The position numbers and the translations under genes are program-made. The notes under the pieces were generated by a model, which did not search any database, had not been told where the DNA came from, and worked only from the letters and a program-made list of their open reading frames with translations. 13,073 nucleotides of DNA from an uncultured Blautia sp. (GTDB lineage Bacteria; Bacillota; Clostridia; Lachnospirales; Lachnospiraceae): assembly GCA_900551715.1 (NCBI GenBank), contig URXG01000069.1, positions 1 through 13,073 on the forward strand. Reading direction: 5' to 3'. Below, piece after piece: positions 1 through 6,910 of the stretch (position 1 is its first letter; the number at the start of each line of letters is the position of its first letter).

Positions 1-65
1 CCTGTGTCACCCTCGCATCTTGCATATTCTTTCATGATTGCCTGTTTTTTTTCTTTTGAAATCAT
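1..65 (-). CDS. rpsO: 30S ribosomal protein S15, N-terminal fragment cut by window edge
   Basis: Only the first 21 codons are in the window. They read MISKEKKQAIMKEYARCEGD followed by T, and the last two bases (GG) fit the next Gly codon. This matches the conserved S15 start (MIS/MALT-K-E-x-K, then EGDTGS). S15 is a primary-binding small-subunit protein that contacts 16S rRNA helices h20-h22 in the central domain and helps form an intersubunit bridge. The ATG at 63-65 is preceded by an excellent Shine-Dalgarno AAGGAGGA (73-80) at normal spacing, so the start is secure. It follows ribF in the same direction after 158 bases, has its own promoter and has a structured leader. The ribF-rpsO order is the usual one in Firmicutes, where pnp normally follows. 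A Cys at residue 17, where many homologues have a polar or charged residue, is a minor variation. Confidence 0.93.
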   Translation of the reverse strand, partial: MISKEKKQAIMKEYARCEGDT

Positions 66-99
66 TGTGATTTCCTCCTTGATTATTATAATTTTAATG

Positions 100-150
100 A
101 ACCGCCTCACATTAAGAAACGGTTGGAGATTCCAATCTCTGAATGTGGGC
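100..150 (-). promoter_or_regulatory. Probable S15-binding autoregulatory leader of rpsO (pseudoknot)
   Basis: The transcript upstream of rpsO can form three helices. The main stem pairs the RNA from 142-149 (CCCACATT) with that from 105-113 (AATGTG-A-GG, one bulge). Inside its loop is a 5-bp hairpin at 126-139 (GAGAT, loop TGGA, ATCTC). In the same loop, AACC (121-124) can pair with GGTT (100-103), which lies just 3' of the main stem, giving an H-type pseudoknot; the pairing extends to AACCG/CGGTT if one base pair of the main stem opens. The fold ends about 20 bases before the Shine-Dalgarno. Autogenous repression by S15 binding to pseudoknots or three-way junctions in the rpsO leader is established in E. 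coli and Geobacillus. Assignment here rests on position plus fold and has not been compared with a covariance model. Confidence 0.6.
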
Positions 151-167
151 TGAATTACACCTCAGAT

Positions 168-196
168 AGTATAGCATAATCCAATTCCGGTGTAAA
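168..196 (-). promoter_or_regulatory. Sigma-A promoter of rpsO
   Basis: The -35 box is TTTACA (191-196) and the -10 box is TATACT (168-173), separated by exactly 17 bases. Each box is one mismatch from consensus. The expected start is near 161, giving a leader of about 95 bases before the rpsO ATG. A run of A and T upstream of the -35 (197-219) resembles an UP element. No terminator is visible between the ribF stop and this promoter, so rpsO probably also receives read-through from the nusA-ribF operon. Confidence 0.75.
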
Positions 197-223
197 TAGA
201 TTATTTATTTTTTTTGAAACCGA

Positions 224-1120
224 TTATTCTATGCCGAAATAATCCTTTCCTGCCTGTATATCTCTGGCAATCTGGCTCTTTAAAGCCTCAAAGGAAGGGA
301 ATTTCTTTTCTGGACGAAGGAATCTGTAAAAATCAACAACACAGTCCTGACCGTATAAATTCCTATCACAGTCAAAAAGATAAGTCTCCACACCCAGAAA
401 GCTTTCTCCAATGGTAGGTTTGTAACCTACGTTGGTAATCCCTGCATATTCTGCATTACCAAATTTGGATTTTGTAATGTACACTCCATTGGGTGGCATC
501 AGTTTCTGTCTGTCAGGAACAAGATTGGTAGTTGGAAAAAATTTCTTATGTCCCATTCCTCTGCCATGTTCCACAGTTCCAGCCACAAAGAAATTTCTGC
601 CCAGAAGTTCTGTGACTTTATGCATATTTCCTCTGCTCAGCTCTTCTCTGATAAAAGTACTGCTGATTTTACGGTTTCCATCCATTTCTTTAGGAATGAT
701 CCTTGTTTCGTAGCCGGATTCCACACCATATCTTCTGAGAAGTTCCGGTGTTCCTTTCCGTTCATATCCGAAACGGAAGTCCTCACCTACTACCACACAG
801 GAAGTATGAAGATCTCCCATCAGAATCTGTCGGATAAACTGATCTGCTTTTGTGTGGCGGAAACGTTCATCCAGAGGGCATTCCAGAAGGATATCCACTC
901 CCATTTTTTCAAGGAGTCTTCTCCGTTCTTCTTTGGTAAGAATTGTTTTACGGTCTGAAACAAAAGCCAGTACTACAGCAGGTGTATGATGTTCTTTTTT
1001 GTACTCCAGTATTTCACGTATCAGTTTACGATGTCCACAGTGAATTCCGTCAAATTTTCCCATTGTAACTGCACAGTCCGACAGTCTCGGAAACTGATCT
1101 ACTATTTCCATGTATTCCAT
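224..1120 (-). CDS. ribF: Bifunctional riboflavin kinase / FMN adenylyltransferase (FAD synthetase)
   Basis: This cytoplasmic enzyme phosphorylates riboflavin to FMN and then adenylates FMN to FAD. The 298-residue length is close to the usual 300-315. The N-terminal nucleotidyltransferase domain (about 15-170) shows GKFDGIHCGH (21-30, the HxGH-type motif), GEDFRFGYERKG (112-123) and SSTFIR (153-158). The C-terminal riboflavin kinase domain (about 178-298) shows EHGRGMG (184-190), the PTTN flavin/nucleotide motif (196-199), NVGYKPT (230-236), ETYLFD (245-250) and the terminal R-x-EKKF block. The ATG at 1118-1120 has AGAGGAG six bases upstream, better than the internal ATG at codon 4. It is the last gene of the nusA-infB operon, 87 bases after truB. 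The kinase loop reads GHKKFFPTTN rather than the textbook GRTxGFPTAN, which is probably lineage variation because all other core motifs are intact. Confidence 0.95.
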   Translation of the reverse strand: MEYMEIVDQFPRLSDCAVTMGKFDGIHCGHRKLIREILEYKKEHHTPAVVLAFVSDRKTILTKEERRRLLEKMGVDILLECPLDERFRHTKADQFIRQILMGDLHTSCVVVGEDFRFGYERKGTPELLRRYGVESGYETRIIPKEMDGNRKISSTFIREELSRGNMHKVTELLGRNFFVAGTVEHGRGMGHKKFFPTTNLVPDRQKLMPPNGVYITKSKFGNAEYAGITNVGYKPTIGESFLGVETYLFDCDRNLYGQDCVVDFYRFLRPEKKFPSFEALKSQIARDIQAGKDYFGIE

Positions 1121-1142
1121 ATACTGCTCCTCTATAATGATC

Positions 1143-1173
1143 CTGACACATTGTCCTTAAGGCATCGTGCCAG
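1143..1173 (-). other. Intergenic hairpin between truB and ribF
   Basis: In the minus-strand transcript, CTGGCAC (1167-1173) can pair with GTGTCAG (1143-1149), a 7-bp stem with one G-U pair. The 17-base loop contains the self-complementary CCTTAAGG. There is no following U-tract, so it is not a terminator. It may be an RNA processing or stability element, or chance. The gap it sits in (1121-1207) is the longest inside the operon. Confidence 0.25.
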
Positions 1174-1207
1174 ATTCTGTAATTTCCAGGAAGTAATTGT
1201 TTTATCA

Positions 1208-2092
1208 TTACAGAAACATTTTGACTGGCTGATACAGTCTTCTGCCCGGATTCCACTGGTAAAGTCCCAGAAAAGTACCTTTACTATCGCACATACGGAC
1301 CCAGCCTTTTTTATGCTGACTGGAAAGCACAGCTTCCGGAAGTCCGTTTCCATTCATGAGAAGTCTGTCACCATATCTGTCACAGCAGATCCGGGGATAA
1401 TCTTTCAGCACTTCTTCTACAGGTATGATATATCTTTCTATGGTACCTTCCTGCATTCGATTACTGATCTCATCCAGTGTAAAACTTTCTTCTATGGTGA
1501 AATTACCGGATCTGGTCCGTGTCAGCTCTTCCATGGCAGCGCCACAGCCCAGTTTCCGGCCAATGTCATGACAGAGAGTACGGATATAAGTCCCCTTACT
1601 ACAATCAACAGAGATTCTTACACATGGAAACTGAACGTCCAGAATCTTTATATTATAAAAATTCACAGTTCGTGGTTTGCGTTCTACAGTTTTGCCTTCT
1701 CTGGCAAGTTCGTATAATTTTTTGCCGTTTACTTTCAGGGCGGAATACATAGGCGGAATCTGTTGCTGTTCTCCAAGAAAAGAATGAATTACTTTTGTCA
1801 GATCATCTTCGGATACAGAGACTTCTTTCTCATTCAGGATGGTTCCTGTCATATCCTGGGTATCTGTTTCAATTCCCAGGCGGAGAACTGCCTCATAGGT
1901 TTTTTCTTTTTCCGTGAGAAGTTCTACCAGCCTGGTGGCTTTACCCAGAACAACTGGAAGTACTCCTTCTGCTTCCGGATCCAGAGTACCTGTATGACCG
2001 ATTTTTTTCATGTGAAGAATTCCGCGAAGTTTTGCAACTACATCATGAGATGTGTAGCCTTTTTCCTTGCGGACGATCAGAACTCCGTCCAT
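1208..2092 (-). CDS. truB: tRNA pseudouridine(55) synthase TruB
   Basis: TruB converts U55 in the T loop of most elongator tRNAs to pseudouridine and also acts as a tRNA chaperone. The 294-residue protein has the diagnostic catalytic motif GHTGTLDPEAEGVL (32-45), with the catalytic Asp at residue 38. The family Tyr in KTYEA is at 66, and SKGTYIRTL (165-173) forms part of the active site. IPPMYSALKVNGKKLYELAR (112-131) is another strongly conserved TruB block. Residues from about 225 form a small C-terminal PUA-like region. Its ATG overlaps the TAA stop of nrnA as TAATG, and GGGAGAGG just upstream gives a usable ribosome binding site, so the two are likely translationally coupled. It ends 87 bases before ribF. 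The rbfA-truB-ribF order is typical, here with nrnA inserted as in other Clostridia. Confidence 0.96.
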   Translation of the reverse strand: MDGVLIVRKEKGYTSHDVVAKLRGILHMKKIGHTGTLDPEAEGVLPVVLGKATRLVELLTEKEKTYEAVLRLGIETDTQDMTGTILNEKEVSVSEDDLTKVIHSFLGEQQQIPPMYSALKVNGKKLYELAREGKTVERKPRTVNFYNIKILDVQFPCVRISVDCSKGTYIRTLCHDIGRKLGCGAAMEELTRTRSGNFTIEESFTLDEISNRMQEGTIERYIIPVEEVLKDYPRICCDRYGDRLLMNGNGLPEAVLSSQHKKGWVRMCDSKGTFLGLYQWNPGRRLYQPVKMFL

Positions 2093-3057
2093 TATGCCTC
2101 TCCCATCTCACACATCTGTTTTTCGATCTGTGCTGTGATATTGTTGATCACATCATACATGGATCCCTGAAGATCGCAGCCGGCAGCTCTTGTATGACCA
2201 CCACCCCCAAAGAAAACAGCAATAGTACTTACATCGATCTTTCCGTTGGAACGAAGAGATACTTTAAAAGTCTGGGTCTCTGTCTCATAAAGAAATATAG
2301 CAACTTCCACCCCTCTGGTAAGGCGCAGCTGACTGACGACACCATCCAGATCAGAACCTGTAACTCCATAAAAATCCATATCTTTTTTGCGAAGATATCC
2401 TACAATACAGGCTCCGTTCTGAAGAAGGATACTCTCTGCAAGTACTCTTCCCATAACCTGATTCTGGATGTATGTTTTCCGATAAAATGACTCATCAATG
2501 ATATTACTGAAAGGAATCCCTGTTTTCATCAGTTCTCCGGCAATCCGCATGGTTTCCGGAGAGGTAGAGGAATACTGAAAAACACCAGTGTCATGAATCA
2601 TGCCTGTATAAATGGCCGTAGCCACCGGCAGGATCACCTTTTCCGGGTCAAGGAGCCCATAAAGCACCTCACAGCAGGAACTTATATCACCCTTGATATA
2701 ATTGATGTCTGCAAAACCTGGATTGCTGATGTGGTGATCAATGCATACTGTCTTTGCAGCTTTTTCAAAAAGTTCACCTGCAAGAGCAAGGCGGTCTCTG
2801 GAACTGACATCACAGGTGATAAAAAGATCAAAAGTCTGAATTTCATCTACTTCTGTCTTAATATCCTCTATAGAATCGATATGTCCGAAAATAGGTTTCG
2901 GGTGATCCAGATATACTTTGGCCTGGATTTCTGGGAAAAAAGTCTTTATATAAAGATATAATGCCATACAAGATCCTACACAGTCTCCATCTGGCCGGAT
3001 ATGTCCGCCAATCCCTACGGTTTTTATGTTTTTCAGTACCTCTGCAATATTTTCCAT
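2092..3057 (-). CDS. nrnA: DHH/DHHA1 phosphoesterase, nanoRNase/pAp phosphatase NrnA
   Basis: NrnA-type proteins degrade 2-5 nt RNAs and can dephosphorylate 3'-phosphoadenosine 5'-phosphate using Mn2+. The N-terminal DHH domain has GHIRPDGDCVGS (18-29) with H19, D23 and D25 as metal ligands. It also has CDVSSRDRL (82-90) with D83, the signature DHH at 107-109, and TGMIHDTGVF (151-160) with D156. The C-terminal DHHA1 substrate-binding domain carries GGGGHTRAAGC (284-294). The 321-residue length is standard for NrnA. The start ATG (3055-3057) follows AGAGAGG, 35 bases after rbfA, and its stop overlaps the truB start. Substrate choice (nanoRNA, pAp or c-di-AMP breakdown product pApA) cannot be read from the sequence. 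A GdpP-like role is unlikely because there are no membrane, PAS or GGDEF parts. Confidence 0.92.
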   Translation of the reverse strand: MENIAEVLKNIKTVGIGGHIRPDGDCVGSCMALYLYIKTFFPEIQAKVYLDHPKPIFGHIDSIEDIKTEVDEIQTFDLFITCDVSSRDRLALAGELFEKAAKTVCIDHHISNPGFADINYIKGDISSCCEVLYGLLDPEKVILPVATAIYTGMIHDTGVFQYSSTSPETMRIAGELMKTGIPFSNIIDESFYRKTYIQNQVMGRVLAESILLQNGACIVGYLRKKDMDFYGVTGSDLDGVVSQLRLTRGVEVAIFLYETETQTFKVSLRSNGKIDVSTIAVFFGGGGHTRAAGCDLQGSMYDVINNITAQIEKQMCEMGEA

Positions 3058-3092
3058 GGCTACCTCTCTATCTGCTGCTGTAAACAGTAGTC

Positions 3093-3476
3093 TTATTCTT
3101 CTTCCTGCTTCTCATGGGAAGCGTCTCTGCGGGTTACATCGTCGATGAGTTTAGACATATTTACACCATATTCGATAGATTCGTCCAGAATAAAACGGAT
3201 CTCCGGTGTATTTCTCAGATTCAGATTACGTGCCAGTTCACGACGGATATATCCCTCGGCGCGGGAGAGTCCCTGTATGGTGGCCTCCTTTGCCTCTGCG
3301 TTTCCAAGAACACTGATATATGCTTTACATGTTTTTAAGTCAGGAGCCACTTCTACAGCCATGACCGAAGTCATTGGATGAATACGTGGATCCTTGATTT
3401 CATTACGGATGATGGTACTCAGTTCTTTCTGAACTTCACCGTTGATCCTGGTATTCTTAATGCTGTTCTTTCTCAT
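3093..3476 (-). CDS. rbfA: 30S ribosome-binding factor A
   Basis: RbfA is a small KH-like protein that binds the immature 30S subunit near the 5' helix of 16S rRNA and the platform, and is needed for late maturation and cold adaptation. This 127-residue protein shows the family pattern: an N-terminal helix (RINGEVQKELSTIIRNEIKD, 10-29), DPRI (29-32), the central strand CKAYISVLG (50-58), and RNTPEIRFILDESIEYG (88-104) near the end. The last residues are acidic (EKQEEE). The ATG at 3474-3476 has AGGAG overlapping the infB TAG stop, eight bases upstream, which suggests coupled translation. It sits directly after infB, the conserved arrangement. No ylxP lies next to it. Confidence 0.95.
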   Translation of the reverse strand: MRKNSIKNTRINGEVQKELSTIIRNEIKDPRIHPMTSVMAVEVAPDLKTCKAYISVLGNAEAKEATIQGLSRAEGYIRRELARNLNLRNTPEIRFILDESIEYGVNMSKLIDDVTRRDASHEKQEEE

Positions 3477-3488
3477 TCCTATTCACTC

Positions 3489-6266
3489 CTATCTTGGAAC
3501 TTCTACCATGATATAAGCTTCTACATGGTCTTCTTCTTTGACATCATTGAATCCATCAAATACAAGACCACATTCGTATCCTGCTTTTACTTCTTTGACG
3601 TCATCTTTAAATCTCTTCAGGGACGCAAGTTCACCTTCAAAAATCTGTTCACCTTCTCTGGTAATACGGACTTTGCAGTTTCTCTGGAATACACCATCCA
3701 GCACATAACTTCCTGCAATTGTACCAACACCAGAAGCCTTGAACAACTGACGTACTTCTGCGTGTCCGATAACTTTCTCTTCGAAGATCGGATCCAGCAT
3801 ACCCTTCATGGCAGCTTCCACATCTTCGATTGCCTGATAGATAACTCTGTAAAGTCTCAGATCCACACCTTCCTGATCAGCAAGCTGTTTTGCCATTGCA
3901 TCCGGACGAACATTAAATCCGATAATGATTGCATTGGATGTTGCTGCAAGAGATACGTCAGATTCATTGACAGCACCTACACCGCCATGAATCACACGAA
4001 CGATAACTTCATCATTGGAAAGCTTGGTAAGACTCTGTTTAACTGCTTCTACGGAACCCTGCACATCGGCTTTGACAATGATCGGCAATTCTTTCAAATC
4101 GCTTGCCTGGATCTGATCAAAGAGATTATCCAGAGAAAGTTTGCCTTTTGTTTCCTCCAGAAGATGTTTTTTATTCTCCGTAACGAAAGTAGCTGCAAAA
4201 CTCTTGGCTTCTTTGTCACTTGGGAATGCCATAAGGATCTCACCTGCATTCGGCACATCACCAAGACCAAGAATCTCTACAGGTGTGGAAGGACCTGCCT
4301 CTTTTACACGTCTTCCTCTGTCATCCATCATTGCACGTACTTTACCACTGCATGCTCCCGCTGCAATAAAATCACCTACATGAAGAGTACCTTTCTGAAC
4401 AAGGATAGTAGCTACCGGTCCTTTACCTTTATCAAGCTGTGCCTCTATCACAAGACCTCTGGCAGCACGATTCGGGTTTGCTTTCAGTTCCAGTACTTCT
4501 GCAGAAAGAAGGATCATCTCAAGAAGAGTATCGATCCCCTCTCCTGTATGTGCAGAAACCGGCACAAAGATGGTACTTCCGCCCCAGTCCTCCGGAATCA
4601 GTTCATACTCGGAAAGTTCCTGTTTTACACGTTCTACATTGGCACTTGGTTTATCAATCTTGTTGATAGCAACAATAATCTCTACACCGGCTGCTTTTGC
4701 ATGACTGATTGCTTCTACAGTCTGAGGCATTACACCATCATCTGCAGCTACGACAAGAACTGCGATATCTGTAGAGTTAGCTCCACGCATACGCATGGCA
4801 GTAAATGCTTCATGCCCCGGAGTATCCAGGAATGTGATCTTTTGACCATTGATCTCTACTACTGAAGCACCGATATGCTGTGTGATACCACCAGCCTCGC
4901 CTCTGGTCACATGTGTGTCACGAATTGCATCCAGAAGGGATGTTTTACCATGGTCAACATGACCCATAACACAGACTACCGGCGGTCTGGAAACCATTGT
5001 AGACTCATCTTCCTCTTCTTCTTTCAAAAGTTCTCCGATAACATCAACTTTTTCTTCCGGTTCTGCAATAATATCATAATCCAGTGCAATTTCCTGTGCT
5101 TTTTCAAAATCGATTTCATGGTTTACAGTTACCATGGTACCTTCCATGAAAAGTTTCTTAACGATCACTGACGGCTGCATCTTCATTGCTTCTGCCAGTT
5201 CCCGGATGGTCATTTTCTCCGGAAGTGTGATCTCTTTTACTTCTGGTTTCTTTTCTTCCTGTTTCGGCTGTGGAGTCGGTTTCTGGAGAGCTTTCGGGAT
5301 TCTGGAAAGATTTCTTCTTCCACCCTGGTTTGGTCTGTTATGTCCTGCACCTGAGGATTTGTCAAACTCTTTCTTTTTATTCTTGTTCTCTCTGTCTCTT
5401 TCTCTCTTGCTGTCTTTGGAAGTCTTGGTCAGCTCCGGTGTAAATACTGCATCATTGTCTCTTCTTCCACCGGATCTCTGTCCACCACGATTGTTACTGT
5501 TGCTAAAACGTCCTTCGCCTCTGTTATCAGGTCTTCCCTGACCACCTGTCGGACGTCCGCCCTGGTTTGGTCTTCCCTGACCTCTTACCGGACGGTTACC
5601 GTCACGGTTATCTCTTACCGGACGTCCCTCGCCCTGACGTGCAGGACGGTTGTTGTTTCCGGTACCATTAACGTTACGGTTGCCCTGGTTCTGGCCGCGG
5701 TCATTAAATCTTCTTTCTCCGCCTCTAAAATCACGATTTCTGTTGTCTCTGTTTCCATCACGATTGTCTCTGGAAAATTCTCTTCCCTGACGGTTCTGGT
5801 TTCTGTTATAACCGGCATTGCTATTCTGATCCTGTCTCTGGTTATTTCTGGTCTGTGGCTGTGAAACTGCTGCTTCTGCAGGTTTCTTTACTGTTTCCTG
5901 TGCTGCCGGCTGCTGTGGTTTCTTTGTTGTCTCCTCTGCTGGTTTCTTTGCAGGTTCTTCTACTGGTTTTTTCACAGGTTCCTGCTGTGCAGTCTGAGGT
6001 TTCTGCTGCGGTCTTGCAGCTGGTTTTTTATCAGGTGCCTGACGTTTTGGTCTGTTCTTTCCTCCGTCACTGGCATTCTGTGCGTGATAAACACGAATAA
6101 TATTTTTTTTCTTTTTGGGAGCCTCCGTTTTCTGTCCGTCTGGCTTCGCTGTTACCATCTTTTCTTCTGTTCTGGAATTATCCACCTTGGTAATCTGCTC
6201 CTTTCCCTTCTGTAATGTATTTGATTTCGTTGATATATTTTGTTTTATTGATCTGATCTTCGGCAA
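3489..6266 (-). CDS. infB: Translation initiation factor IF-2, long N-terminal extension, TTG start
   Basis: IF-2 is the GTPase that places fMet-tRNA on the 30S subunit and promotes subunit joining. In this 925-residue protein, residues 1-340 are low complexity. They are a Lys/Pro/Glu/Gln stretch (about 70-135), an Asn/Arg/Gly/Asp stretch (about 140-270), then a Lys/Arg-rich charged stretch. One IF2_N module follows (about 349-398). The G domain has G1 GHVDHGKT (435-442), GGITQHIG (459-466), DTPGH (481-485), NKID (535-538) and SAHTGEG (571-577). Domain II, then domain III and the C2 tRNA-binding domain, continue to VEVPR. All core motifs are intact. The start chosen is TTG (6264-6266), eight bases after AAGGAGG. 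The first in-frame ATG (codon 37) lacks a good ribosome binding site. The usual first IF2_N module (KIRVxELAKEL type) is not recognisable. Confidence 0.95.
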   Translation of the reverse strand: MPKIRSIKQNISTKSNTLQKGKEQITKVDNSRTEEKMVTAKPDGQKTEAPKKKKNIIRVYHAQNASDGGKNRPKRQAPDKKPAARPQQKPQTAQQEPVKKPVEEPAKKPAEETTKKPQQPAAQETVKKPAEAAVSQPQTRNNQRQDQNSNAGYNRNQNRQGREFSRDNRDGNRDNRNRDFRGGERRFNDRGQNQGNRNVNGTGNNNRPARQGEGRPVRDNRDGNRPVRGQGRPNQGGRPTGGQGRPDNRGEGRFSNSNNRGGQRSGGRRDNDAVFTPELTKTSKDSKRERDRENKNKKKEFDKSSGAGHNRPNQGGRRNLSRIPKALQKPTPQPKQEEKKPEVKEITLPEKMTIRELAEAMKMQPSVIVKKLFMEGTMVTVNHEIDFEKAQEIALDYDIIAEPEEKVDVIGELLKEEEEDESTMVSRPPVVCVMGHVDHGKTSLLDAIRDTHVTRGEAGGITQHIGASVVEINGQKITFLDTPGHEAFTAMRMRGANSTDIAVLVVAADDGVMPQTVEAISHAKAAGVEIIVAINKIDKPSANVERVKQELSEYELIPEDWGGSTIFVPVSAHTGEGIDTLLEMILLSAEVLELKANPNRAARGLVIEAQLDKGKGPVATILVQKGTLHVGDFIAAGACSGKVRAMMDDRGRRVKEAGPSTPVEILGLGDVPNAGEILMAFPSDKEAKSFAATFVTENKKHLLEETKGKLSLDNLFDQIQASDLKELPIIVKADVQGSVEAVKQSLTKLSNDEVIVRVIHGGVGAVNESDVSLAATSNAIIIGFNVRPDAMAKQLADQEGVDLRLYRVIYQAIEDVEAAMKGMLDPIFEEKVIGHAEVRQLFKASGVGTIAGSYVLDGVFQRNCKVRITREGEQIFEGELASLKRFKDDVKEVKAGYECGLVFDGFNDVKEEDHVEAYIMVEVPR
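5457..5849 (-). repeat. Low-complexity Arg/Asn/Gly/Asp repeats inside infB
   Basis: This part of infB (codons about 140-270) encodes imperfect short repeats such as DNRDGNR, RPVR and GQGRP. At DNA level some units are near-identical, for example CTTACCGGACG on the plus strand at about 5584-5594 and again about 5614-5624. The peptide is strongly basic, rich in RG and RN dipeptides, and predicted by eye to be disordered. IF-2 N-termini are known to vary widely in length between species; the repeat copy number here may differ between strains. Confidence 0.7.
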
Positions 6267-6310
6267 ACTCCATTCCTCCTTCAGGATGATGCTATACCCT
6301 CCCAGACAGG

Positions 6311-6640
6311 TTAATTGACTGCTGTCTGTTCCTCTGTCTCAAGTGCTTTTAACAGTGCTTTTGCAAAGTTTTCATCCTGAATAGCAAGACTGGCACGAAA
6401 TTCTTTTCCACAGTATTTGCCAAGTTCTTCTTTATCTGCTATGAAGTAGATCGGAACTTCATAAAATTCACACATATTTTGAAATTTCTTCTTGGTATTT
6501 GCAGAAGCATCTCCTGCAACAAGAACCAGAAATCCTTTTCCGCTTTTTACGGATTTTTCTGTAGAAAATTCCCCACTGGCTACCTTGCCTGCTTTCGTGG
6601 CAAGACCTACCAGAGACATGACTTTATTTGTTTTTTTCAA
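6311..6640 (-). CDS. ylxQ: L7Ae-family ribosome-associated protein YlxQ
   Basis: YlxQ is a small L7Ae/L30e/Gadd45-fold protein encoded between rnpM and infB; homologues bind RNA, probably kink-turns, but the cellular role is not firmly known. Visible family features are NKVMSLVGLATKAGKVASGE (5-24 of the chosen form) and the loop AGDASANTKKK (42-52), followed by PIYF and GK-x-x-RASLAI. I place the start at TTG 6638-6640, giving 109 residues beginning MKKTNKVMSL, because family members usually begin only a few residues before the SLLGLA motif. AAAAAGGAG lies 10 bases upstream. The ATG at 6668-6670 would add ten residues (MKTSKRSWKT), has no evident ribosome binding site and is less likely. With the TTG start the gene overlaps the end of rnpM by 17 bases, implying coupled translation. 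The stop TAA is followed 44 bases later by infB. Confidence 0.87.
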   Translation of the reverse strand: MKKTNKVMSLVGLATKAGKVASGEFSTEKSVKSGKGFLVLVAGDASANTKKKFQNMCEFYEVPIYFIADKEELGKYCGKEFRASLAIQDENFAKALLKALETEEQTAVN

Positions 6641-6905
6641 TGTCTTCCAGCTCCTTTTTGAGGTTTTCATAAACTTCCTGCGGAACTGCCATCTTTAAGG
6701 ACCTTTCCAGTCCATGGCTTTTTACTGCTTTCTCAAGGCATTCCTGAGATAAGCAGATATATGCTCCACGTCCGTTTTTCCTGCCGGTAGTATCCAGTAA
6801 GATCTCCTGTTCCGGTGTACGGATCACCCGGATCATTTCTTTTTTGCTTTTCATTTCTCTGCAGCCGGTACACTGACGCAGAGGAGTTTTGTTTTTTGTT
6901 TTCAT
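6624..6905 (-). CDS. rnpM: RNase P modulator RnpM (YlxR family)
   Basis: The YlxR family (DUF448) is a short RNA-binding protein; the B. subtilis member has been described as a modulator of RNase P and renamed RnpM. The 93-residue protein has the whole family pattern: RQCTGCREMKSKKEMIRV (10-27) with C12 and C15, the LLD-x-x-GRKNGRGAYIC block (36-51), and a second Cys-containing segment (C51, C56) with CLEKAVK. The C-terminus is a charged helix (YENLKKELEDIEKNK). The ATG (6903-6905) lies five bases after the nusA stop with only a weak GAAGA upstream, so translation probably depends on ribosomes finishing nusA. Its 3' end overlaps ylxQ. The position between nusA and ylxQ is conserved across Firmicutes. 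Confidence 0.93.
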   Translation of the reverse strand: MKTKNKTPLRQCTGCREMKSKKEMIRVIRTPEQEILLDTTGRKNGRGAYICLSQECLEKAVKSHGLERSLKMAVPQEVYENLKKELEDIEKNK

Positions 6906-6910
6906 ATAGA

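Noticed and set aside
190..223. Terminator after ribF
   Set aside because: The minus-strand sequence has an A-rich run but no stem and no U-tract in the right orientation.
1121..1207. FMN riboswitch before ribF
   Set aside because: The gap is too short and lacks the conserved multi-helix FMN element; ribF in this operon context is usually not riboswitch controlled.
3378..4865. Long plus-strand open frame of 495 codons opposite infB
   Set aside because: It is fully antisense to the conserved GTPase part of infB, its translation is rich in Phe, Cys, His and Asn with no recognisable domain, and no promoter or ribosome binding site was seen. It is a shadow frame.
6178..6273. 31-codon frame at the infB start as a leader peptide
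   Set aside because: The ATG is only one or two bases from the Shine-Dalgarno and the peptide has no attenuation-like features; kept only as a remark on the infB start.
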